From positions 1 through 9,954 of the forward strand of contig CANRGW010000041.1 in assembly GCA_947630205.1 (NCBI GenBank): a stretch of DNA of 9,954 bases, in the 5' to 3' direction. Below, one piece after another: positions 1-5,159 of the stretch. The translations under genes and the position numbers were made by a program. Within the stretch, counting starts at the first letter, position 1, and each line of letters begins with the position of its first letter. The stretch is from an uncultured Bacilli bacterium (lineage in GTDB: Bacteria > Bacillota_I > Bacilli_A > RF39 > UBA660). The notes below the pieces were generated by a model. That model did not search any database. It saw only the letters and a list, made by a program, of their open reading frames with translations, and was not told where the DNA came from.

Positions 1-399
1 CATACAATCAGAATATTCGTTATTAAGAACATCTTCACATTTTAAATAAGAATTAATATTAGAAATACATTTTTTATTAGCATTTTCATAACAATTACTA
101 GTTTTATAATCCGTATCTGCTCCATTATCAAAAACATAATCAATTAAAGATAAAACCAAACTTATCAAAGTTGGAACTAAAAAAACAATAATAGCTGCTA
201 CCATTCGCATAATTATCTTATGAACTCCATCTTTATCATTAGGATTTAAAACATTACTAAATAAATCCTTCATCGTCATAACAATAACAACAATAGGAAT
301 AACAAATCTTGCTATATTTAAAAATACTTTAATTATATACATTACTCTTAAAAAACCTATTTGGTCACATACTTGAAATCCAATATTAAAATAAGTCAT
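1..399 (-). CDS. Small two-helix membrane protein, VirB2/TrbC pilin-like (3' end missing)
   Basis: The reading frame is open from ATG at 399 to the window edge, giving 133 residues without a stop. AGGTGAT at 402-408 is a good ribosome binding site for this start. The protein begins with MTYFNIGFQVCDQIG, has a hydrophobic segment at about residues 25-43 with a central Pro35, a short charged loop (NPNDKDG), and a second hydrophobic segment at about 62-90 containing FLVPTL. A polar tail follows with cysteines 103, 111, 121 and 132. Two helices with prolines and a basic stretch before helix 2 resemble the small VirB2/TrbC-type pilin-like proteins common in Firmicutes genomes; that assignment is inference from shape, not a sure homology. 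The Cys-bearing tail could form disulphides outside the cell. It is divergent from the YqfQ-like gene at 486. The function is otherwise unknown. Confidence 0.7.
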   Translation of the reverse strand, partial: MTYFNIGFQVCDQIGFLRVMYIIKVFLNIARFVIPIVVIVMTMKDLFSNVLNPNDKDGVHKIIMRMVAAIIVFLVPTLISLVLSLIDYVFDNGADTDYKTSNCYENANKKCISNINSYLKCEDVLNNEYSDCM

Positions 400-401
400 A
401 C

Positions 402-421
402 TATCACCTAAAAATATTATA
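402..421 (-). promoter_or_regulatory. -10 box and ribosome binding site for the gene at 399
   Basis: On the minus strand TATAAT lies at 421-416, followed by a T-rich stretch and AGGTGAT at 408-402. The -35 region is poor (TTTATT at about 444-439 with a 17-bp spacer). If this -10 is used, the leader is only about ten bases long. Confidence 0.35.
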
Positions 422-472
422 TAATAATTTTTTAAAATAATAAACAAATTTTCTAAAAAAACATATAATGTT

Positions 473-481
473 AAGAGGTGA
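473..481 (+). promoter_or_regulatory. Ribosome binding site deciding the YqfQ-like start
   Basis: AAGAGGTGA at 473-481 sits four bases before ATG 486. An in-frame ATG at 468 lies upstream of it and has no such site, so 486 is the likely start. Confidence 0.7.
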
Positions 482-485
482 TAAT

Positions 486-845
486 ATGTATAATAATCCA
501 TATAACTTTTATCCATATATAAATTCTCTTGGTAATCCTACTGTTGCCGGAAATACTTTAAGAGCAGCAAGACCAAGTCTTTTAGCATCATTTTCGAAAA
601 TCAAATGGGGTTCTATTTTAAATAACACCCAAAAAACTTTAAATGTAATTAATCAGGCTATTCCCGTTTACTATCAAGTTAAACCCATTATGAACAATTT
701 ACGAAGTTTCGGAAAAATAATGTCTGCTTTTAATTCAGCCGATACTAAAACGGATAATGTTTCTAATAATAATCCCAATCCTAGTACTAATGAACCTATA
801 GAAAAAGAAGACACTAATGGTCTTCCTACTTTCTTTATAAATTAG
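486..845 (+). CDS. YqfQ/VrrA-like small protein
   Basis: The product has 119 residues from ATG 486, chosen for the AAGAGGTGA site just upstream; an in-frame ATG at 468 would add six residues. The first 20 residues are rich in Asn, Tyr and Pro. The core (about 36-80) contains KWGSILNNTQKTLNVINQA, then IPVYYQVKPIMNNL and a Phe/Lys stretch. This matches the pattern of Bacillus YqfQ-like proteins, in which an NNTQK helix is followed by a proline-bounded hydrophobic helix. The tail is a low-complexity Asn/Pro/Glu segment. YqfQ has no established biochemical role; it belongs to Firmicutes-restricted genes. There is no signal peptide. The gene converges with galE and their ends overlap by 11 bp; no hairpin terminator is obvious there. 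Family assignment is moderately confident, function unknown. Confidence 0.7.
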   Translation: MYNNPYNFYPYINSLGNPTVAGNTLRAARPSLLASFSKIKWGSILNNTQKTLNVINQAIPVYYQVKPIMNNLRSFGKIMSAFNSADTKTDNVSNNNPNPSTNEPIEKEDTNGLPTFFIN

Positions 846-1833
846 TATTCTTTTTAACATAATTATAACTATCTTTACACATATCCTCTAAAGTATATTT
901 ACAAGTAAAACCTAATTCTTTATGAGCCTTTTCATTAGATGCATAACAAGATGCAATATCTCCTTCTCTTCTTTTAGCAATTTGTCTATTTACTTTAACA
1001 TTATTTACTTTTTCAAACATTGTAACAAGTTCTAAAACACTTGTACCTTTTCCTGTACCTAAATTATAAATTTTTAAACCATTTTGAGGATTTTTTAAAG
1101 CCAAAACATGTCCATAAGACAAATCGCATACATGAATATAATCTCTAACACCCGTTCCATCTTCGGTATCATAATCATCACCAAATATACTTAAAATAGG
1201 TAAATCTCCTGTTGCAACTTTTACAATATAAGGCATTAAATTATTAGGAATACCATTAGGATCTTCTCCAAGTAACCCTGATTTATGAGCACCAATTGGA
1301 TTAAAATATCTTAAAATCGTAATATCAAAAGAATTATCTGCTTTATATAAATCCGTTAAAATATTTTCAATCATTAATTTAGTTGTTCCATAAGGATTAG
1401 TTGTTGATAAAGGAAAATCTTCTTTAATTGGTAAAGATTTAGGACTTCCATAAACAGTTGCACTAGATGAAAAGACAATCTTATAAACTTTATATTTTTG
1501 CATCATTTCTAATAGATTAATTGTTGAAAATAAATTATTTTCATAATACATAAGAGGTTTTTGAACACTTTCTCCAACGGCTTTTAGACCTGCAAAATGA
1601 ATAACAGCATCTATTTTTTCTTTAGCAAAAACACTTTCTAACTTTTCTTTATCACATAAATCATATTGATAAAAAGTAACACTTTTTCCAGTTATTTTTT
1701 TTATTTTATCTAAAACTTCTATTTTCGAATTACTTAAATTATCAACAATAATAACTTCATACCCATCATTTAATAAATCAACAACGGTATGCGAACCAAT
1801 ATATCCACATCCACCTGTTACTAATACTTTCAT
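835..1833 (-). CDS. galE: UDP-glucose 4-epimerase
   Basis: The 332-residue product is full length for GalE (E. coli 338). It interconverts UDP-glucose and UDP-galactose (and often the N-acetyl forms) using bound NAD+, in the cytoplasm. The Rossmann motif GxxGxxG is at residues 7-13 (GGCGYIG), and DNL at 31-33 binds the adenosine ribose. Catalytic Ser124 lies in SSSATVYG, and the YxxxK pair is Tyr148/Lys152 in NPYGTTK. YFNPIGAHKSG (176-186) and the late GTGVRDYIHV are standard substrate-side motifs. ATG 1833 is preceded by AGGAGGAG at 1836-1843, which overlaps the stop codon of the deacetylase gene. The two genes (9-bp gap) are therefore an operon, suggesting that GalE supplies UDP-galactose or UDP-GalNAc for an envelope polymer that the deacetylase modifies. 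This is a secure assignment. Confidence 0.96.
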   Translation of the reverse strand: MKVLVTGGCGYIGSHTVVDLLNDGYEVIIVDNLSNSKIEVLDKIKKITGKSVTFYQYDLCDKEKLESVFAKEKIDAVIHFAGLKAVGESVQKPLMYYENNLFSTINLLEMMQKYKVYKIVFSSSATVYGSPKSLPIKEDFPLSTTNPYGTTKLMIENILTDLYKADNSFDITILRYFNPIGAHKSGLLGEDPNGIPNNLMPYIVKVATGDLPILSIFGDDYDTEDGTGVRDYIHVCDLSYGHVLALKNPQNGLKIYNLGTGKGTSVLELVTMFEKVNNVKVNRQIAKRREGDIASCYASNEKAHKELGFTCKYTLEDMCKDSYNYVKKNTNL

Positions 1834-1842
1834 ATACTCCTC

Positions 1843-3093
1843 CTAATACGTAACTACTTTTTTATCTGTTTCAATTAATTTACTTTTAGAACTTTCGGGA
1901 ATTGTAATTATCTTACTATCACCATCAGAAATAAATCTATTTTTTTCTAACAATTTAAAATTCATTTCAATATCAAATTCTTTTCCATTATTATCATAAG
2001 CCCGACATCTTTTTAAGAAAGCCTTATCAAAACTTGTATCAAATGGAGAAACTTCACTTTCCCATCCTACGCGAAGAGCCGCGACAGTCTCATAACTATA
2101 ACCATTATAATCTCCCTTTAATATATAAGGATAATTAGAATGTGTTTTTTTATAAGGTGAACCAAATGGTAAGGCTACAATTTTTTGATAATCGTTAGGA
2201 ATAATTTCTTCTAATTTTTTATACATTTTTCCAACTTCTTCTTTTGTTTTATCTATACTAATTTTGGTAAAATCAGGATGACTTATAGTATGATTGCCTA
2301 TTTCATAACCATTTTTAACTAACCATTTCATAATCTCTTCATTATATTCTGGTTGATTACATAAAGCACTATTTAAAAAGAAAATGGCTGTAACCTGAAA
2401 ATCAGGATATTTTTTCTTCATACTTTCTAAAATTCCAATAGCAGACATTGGGTCAAAGATTAATTCACCTGATGCATCTCTTCCTGTTACTTTAAAATTA
2501 TTATCATTTCCATCATCAAACGTTAAGATAATTGGACTATATCCAAGTTCAACATTAATTTCACCATTAATATAATCACTAAGTTTTATCATTCGATAAT
2601 TATTTTTATAATAAAATTCTAAATCTTCTTGGAAGGCTTTACTAGTTCTTGTATAACCATCCTTATCAACATTACCACCAGTATACTGATTTTCTTTATC
2701 AACAATGCCATGATACATCATAATAGGAACTTTTCCTAATTCATTGACACCTTTTTCTTTTAAAGTATCAAGAGAAATTTCTCCTTTAGAAACAACTATT
2801 GTTAAAATTTTATCTTTTAACTCACTACTTATAACAGTATCTTCTTTTGCTTCATTATATTCATAAGTTGTTTTTACTTCTAACTTATTTTTCTCAGCAT
2901 ATTCTAAAACTTTACTTAGTTCCATGTTTTTAAAATCTGTTATAACTTCTTCTTTTTGCTTATTCTCTTTAGGAGAACTTGCTAACTTATTTCCCAAGCC
3001 TTTTATTCCGAAAATCAAGCCAACAACAATCAAAACCAAAACAACTAAACAAACTACCCCTTTAGCCTTTAACTTTAATCTTTTTCTTTTCAT
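1843..3093 (-). CDS. Membrane-anchored PASTA-polysaccharide deacetylase
   Basis: From ATG 3093 the product has 416 residues. GTG 3117 would add eight residues, but it has no ribosome binding site and overlaps a probable -10 box, whereas ATG 3093 follows GAGG, although closely. Residues 1-12 are very basic, 13-30 form one membrane helix, and the rest should be outside. Residues about 51-104 look like one PASTA domain: a leading helix (KVLEYAEKNKLEV), a Glu/Tyr strand, TVISS, and a closing LTIVVSKG. The carbohydrate esterase 4 fold follows, with VPIMMYHG (122-129), TFDDG with the metal/catalytic aspartates at 191-195, HTISH metal ligands at 268-272, and the PFGSP loop at 309-313. Such enzymes remove acetyl groups from peptidoglycan or other amino-sugar polymers, commonly giving lysozyme resistance. 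PASTA domains bind uncrosslinked peptidoglycan or beta-lactams, so this one may target the enzyme. Substrate is unproven. Co-transcribed with galE. Confidence 0.9.
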   Translation of the reverse strand: MKRKRLKLKAKGVVCLVVLVLIVVGLIFGIKGLGNKLASSPKENKQKEEVITDFKNMELSKVLEYAEKNKLEVKTTYEYNEAKEDTVISSELKDKILTIVVSKGEISLDTLKEKGVNELGKVPIMMYHGIVDKENQYTGGNVDKDGYTRTSKAFQEDLEFYYKNNYRMIKLSDYINGEINVELGYSPIILTFDDGNDNNFKVTGRDASGELIFDPMSAIGILESMKKKYPDFQVTAIFFLNSALCNQPEYNEEIMKWLVKNGYEIGNHTISHPDFTKISIDKTKEEVGKMYKKLEEIIPNDYQKIVALPFGSPYKKTHSNYPYILKGDYNGYSYETVAALRVGWESEVSPFDTSFDKAFLKRCRAYDNNGKEFDIEMNFKLLEKNRFISDGDSKIITIPESSKSKLIETDKKVVTY

Positions 3094-3108
3094 ATTCCTC
3101 ACAAAAAT

Positions 3109-3114
3109 ATTATA
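3109..3114 (-). promoter_or_regulatory. -10 box of the deacetylase-galE operon
   Basis: TATAAT reads on the minus strand at 3114-3109, 16 bases before ATG 3093. The matching -35 is weak (TAGTTT with 17 bp). Transcription would start near 3102, giving a very short leader that just includes the GAGG at 3100-3097. This supports ATG 3093 over GTG 3117, whose codon would lie in the promoter. Confidence 0.5.
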
Positions 3115-3180
3115 CACAAAATATTCAAAAAAAACTATATCATTTAGAAAAAATTATCATAAAATACATTGGTGATACCT

Positions 3181-3399
3181 ATGTTTAAAAAAAGAAGTCA
3201 TGGGATGTTCTGTTATTGCAGTATGTGTAGAACAAGAAGAAAAACTAGTATTTTATATAATATTGTTATAAGTATCTTTCTAATAATTTGTTTTTATCAA
3301 TTATTTATTCTTCTGTTTGCTTTTACCAAAGTAACAATTTTTATTTTGTTTTTGGAATTTTTATTTTTAACCTTTTTAATCTCAAGAAGTTTATTTTAA
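3181..3399 (+). CDS. Small two-helix membrane protein with N-terminal CxCxxC motif
   Basis: The product has 72 residues from ATG 3181, which follows GGTGAT at 3171-3176; the upstream TTG at 3169 overlaps that site and is unlikely. The N-terminus is MFKKRSHGMFCYCSMCRTRR: Cys11, Cys13 and Cys16 surrounded by Arg and Lys. Two hydrophobic stretches follow, at about residues 29-44 and 45-67, with almost no polar residues, then a short SRSLF tail. The positive N-terminus predicts a cytoplasmic Cys cluster, which might hold a metal ion, though three cysteines alone are too few to name a fold. It is a single-gene unit: divergent from the deacetylase and ending in the hairpin at 3398. I do not recognise the family. 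The good ribosome site, start placement and terminator argue that it is real. Confidence 0.55.
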   Translation: MFKKRSHGMFCYCSMCRTRRKTSILYNIVISIFLIICFYQLFILLFAFTKVTIFILFLEFLFLTFLISRSLF

Positions 3400-3428
3400 A
3401 AAGATAATCATTTCTGACTATCTTTTTT
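3398..3428. terminator. Bidirectional terminator between convergent small membrane genes
   Basis: AAAAAGATA at 3398-3406 pairs with TATCTTTTT at 3419-3427. After one A/C mismatch, TCA (3408-3410) pairs with TGA (3415-3417) around the tetraloop TTTC. On the plus strand the stem runs into T6, then C and more T. On the minus strand it runs into TCTTTTTAAAAT. It overlaps the stop of the plus-strand gene and the last codons of the minus-strand gene. Confidence 0.75.
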
Positions 3429-3677
3429 CTTTTTAACTTTCTTTGAAACTTTTTTATCTGTTTTTTTATCCTTGGAAGAGTCTTTTTTTGCAACTTTACC
3501 AAAATAAAAATATTTAACAACATACAAAATGGCAAAAGTTGCTAATCCCCAAAGAAATGATATCATTTGAAATAAAGCAAATGCTTCAAGCGTAATTGTC
3601 ACTAAACTCAAGAACATCATTAAATATCTTAAAAGTTTTCTTTTTTTATATTCATTAAATTTATCTTCATTACTCAA
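3408..3677 (-). CDS. Small two-helix membrane protein with Lys-rich tail, TTG start
   Basis: The product has 89 residues. Residues 1-15 are polar and basic, about 16-38 and 39-60 are two hydrophobic helices separated by a short loop (QMISFLWG), and residues 61-89 are almost entirely Lys, Asp and Ser. Both ends should face the cytoplasm. The start is TTG 3677, supported by GGTGAT at 3688-3683 with a five-base gap. It overlaps the end of pyrH by 8 bp, so translation is probably coupled. The only other in-frame starts are the two Met codons inside the first helix. It is the last gene of tmk-pyrH and ends with the window's only TGA stop, inside a terminator hairpin. I do not recognise the family. 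The Lys tail could contact nucleic acid or phospholipid; that is speculation. Confidence 0.7.
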   Translation of the reverse strand: MSNEDKFNEYKKRKLLRYLMMFLSLVTITLEAFALFQMISFLWGLATFAILYVVKYFYFGKVAKKDSSKDKKTDKKVSKKVKKKKDSQK

Positions 3678-4371
3678 CTGTAATCACCGTACCAATATTC
3701 TCTCCATTTAGAACTTTTATTAAATTCTCTTGATTATCAAAATTAATTACTAAAATATCTTTTTTATGTTCCTTACAATCTTTAATACAAGCAAGGTCCA
3801 TTACTTTTATTTCAGGATTATCCAATACTTCTTGATGCGTTAATCTTTTATATAACTTAGCATCAGGATATTTATTAGGATCTTTATCATAAACTCCATC
3901 TACATTAGTTAATTTAATAATAACATCAGCCCCTACCATAATGGCTTTCATTGAAGCAGCCGTATCCGTTGAACAACCAATATGACCAGTTCCACCACTA
4001 AAAACAACAACTGTTCCCTCTTGATACATTTTCTTTAATTCATCTTCACTATGATACTCAATTAATTCATGAAAATCAAAAGGTGAAAAAATAACATTAG
4101 GAAGATTTACTTTATTAAATGCATCTCGTAACGCTAAAGCATTCATAGTTGTACCTAACATTCCCATACTATCAGCATTAATTGCTTCCATATCTTGATG
4201 ACTTCTTCCTCTAAAGAAATTACCACCACCACAGACAATAGCAATATTTATTCCCATTTCATGAACTCTTTTAATAAGTTCAGCAATTTTTCTTGTATTT
4301 TCTTTATTGATATTTTCATTTTCACTCATAAGTGACTCACCACTTAATTTTAATAAAATATTTTTATACAT
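3670..4371 (-). CDS. pyrH: UMP kinase
   Basis: The product has 233 residues, close to the bacterial UMPK norm of 235-245, and is unrelated in fold to eukaryotic UMP/CMP kinase. It phosphorylates UMP to UDP with ATP in the cytoplasm and is typically a hexamer controlled by GTP and UTP. Motifs of the amino-acid kinase fold are in order: KLSGES (8-13), CGGGNFFRGR (47-56), SGGTG (125-129), STDTAAS (134-140) and TNVDGVYDKDP (155-165). ATG 4371 follows GAGGAG with good spacing; an in-frame start ten codons upstream would lie inside tmk and lacks a site. It starts two bases after the tmk stop, so the two kinases are one transcript. That links UDP/UTP and dTDP/dTTP supply. The usual partner frr is not next to it. 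Secure assignment. Confidence 0.95.
   Translation of the reverse strand: MYKNILLKLSGESLMSENENINKENTRKIAELIKRVHEMGINIAIVCGGGNFFRGRSHQDMEAINADSMGMLGTTMNALALRDAFNKVNLPNVIFSPFDFHELIEYHSEDELKKMYQEGTVVVFSGGTGHIGCSTDTAASMKAIMVGADVIIKLTNVDGVYDKDPNKYPDAKLYKRLTHQEVLDNPEIKVMDLACIKDCKEHKKDILVINFDNQENLIKVLNGENIGTVITVE
3683..3688 (-). promoter_or_regulatory. Ribosome binding site for the TTG-start gene, inside pyrH
   Basis: GGTGAT reads on the minus strand at 3688-3683, within the last codons of pyrH and five bases before TTG 3677. It is the main reason to accept a TTG start for the downstream gene. Confidence 0.6.
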
Positions 4372-4373
4372 AT

Positions 4374-5048
4374 TTACTCCTCTATATAATCTTTTAAACA
4401 ATCAAGTATTTCTTCATTAATATCATCAATATCTCTTATTTTATTATCTTTTATACAATTAATATGTTTCCAATTATAAAGTTCTGATAACTCAACATAA
4501 GCAACTTCTGAATTTTTTAAATGTTCAGCATTCATTTCATGTTCATCAAGGGAAGTTCTATTCTTTTTAAGTTCAACAGCATAAATATATGGAACATGTA
4601 AAAAAATTGTTTTATCAGGTTTAGGTAACCCAAGCAACCAAAATTCTAATTTATCTATCCATTCGTACATATGAAATCTATCTTCATCATTTTTAATTTT
4701 ACTTCCTTGATGGGCCATATTACTACTTACATAACGATCACAGATAACAAAATAATCATCATCAAGATACTTCTTAATAATATTTTCATTATACTTTCTA
4801 TCAGCAGCATAATATAAAGATGCAACCTTAGGATCTAAATTAACTGCTCCCTCTGGAAACCAACATTCACATATTTCTTTCTTACCAAGATATGGTCCTC
4901 CAACTATCTTACCCGTTGGACTATCATAATTTGGAAAAGTTAAACGAATAGCCTTTAAACCCTTTTTAGTTAATTTTTCAACTAATAACTTACTTTGTGT
5001 TTCCTTACCAGAACAATCAGTCCCCTCAATTACAATAAATTTTCCCAT
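4374..5048 (-). CDS. tmk: Thymidylate (dTMP) kinase
   Basis: The product has 224 residues and phosphorylates dTMP to dTDP with ATP, the step joining de novo and salvage routes to dTTP. The P-loop is GTDCSGKE at 9-16. The usual second Thr after Lys is Glu here, a variant I associate with a branch of Firmicutes dTMP kinases. FPNYDSPTG (38-46) contacts the nucleotide, DRY is at 104-106 followed by SSNMAHQGSK (108-117), and the lid-like segment KKNRTSLDEHE is at 161-171. Residues 50-75 hold an extra loop with two Cys (KKEICECWFPEG) not typical of E. coli Tmk. ATG 5048 follows AGGAGGAA at the right distance. It is the first gene of tmk-pyrH-small membrane protein, under the promoter at 5083-5112. 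A broader deoxynucleoside monophosphate kinase role is the alternative. Confidence 0.9.
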   Translation of the reverse strand: MGKFIVIEGTDCSGKETQSKLLVEKLTKKGLKAIRLTFPNYDSPTGKIVGGPYLGKKEICECWFPEGAVNLDPKVASLYYAADRKYNENIIKKYLDDDYFVICDRYVSSNMAHQGSKIKNDEDRFHMYEWIDKLEFWLLGLPKPDKTIFLHVPYIYAVELKKNRTSLDEHEMNAEHLKNSEVAYVELSELYNWKHINCIKDNKIRDIDDINEEILDCLKDYIEE

Positions 5049-5082
5049 AATTCCTCCTAAATAGAAAATTCATTTCTTTCTC

Positions 5083-5112
5083 ATTATACCACGAAAGATT
5101 TTTATTAATCAA
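5083..5112 (-). promoter_or_regulatory. Promoter of the tmk-pyrH operon
   Basis: Minus strand: -35 TTGATT at 5112-5107, 18-bp spacer, extended -10 TGGTATAAT at 5091-5083. It lies 35 bases upstream of tmk and starts ten bases after the terminator of the surface-protein gene, so the two transcripts are independent. Confidence 0.8.
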
Positions 5113-5121
5113 GGGATAAAG

Positions 5122-5142
5122 AAAAAAAGAGCCTTGCCCTTT
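5122..5142 (-). terminator. Terminator of the surface-protein gene
   Basis: In minus-strand RNA AAAGGGC pairs with GCUCUUU (seven pairs including one G-U) around an AAG loop, followed by a run of U. The stem begins 17 bases after the TAA at 5160. On the plus strand the G-U pair becomes an A/C mismatch, and there is only TTTAATTTT afterwards, so it acts mainly on the minus strand. Confidence 0.8.
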
Positions 5143-5159
5143 AATTTTAATATATATTG

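Noticed and set aside
464..469. TATAAT as -10 for the YqfQ-like gene
   Set aside because: Transcription would begin inside its ribosome binding site at 473-481 and no -35 is visible, so it is probably chance in A/T-rich DNA.
2924..3175. Plus-strand open frame of 83 codons
   Set aside because: It lies opposite the N-terminal region of the deacetylase, has no ribosome binding site and reads as low-complexity Phe/Lys/Thr from an antisense A/T-rich helix.
3408..3410. Possible TGA-as-tryptophan code (mycoplasma-type)
   Set aside because: All long genes are intact under the standard code and contain many TGG tryptophans. The single TGA fits as a real stop because it is inside a terminator.
3341..3535. 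Minus-strand open frame of 64 codons
   Set aside because: It is a different frame of the small membrane gene at 3408-3677 and crosses the bidirectional terminator; its Lys/Arg-rich product is the frame shadow of the Lys-rich tail.
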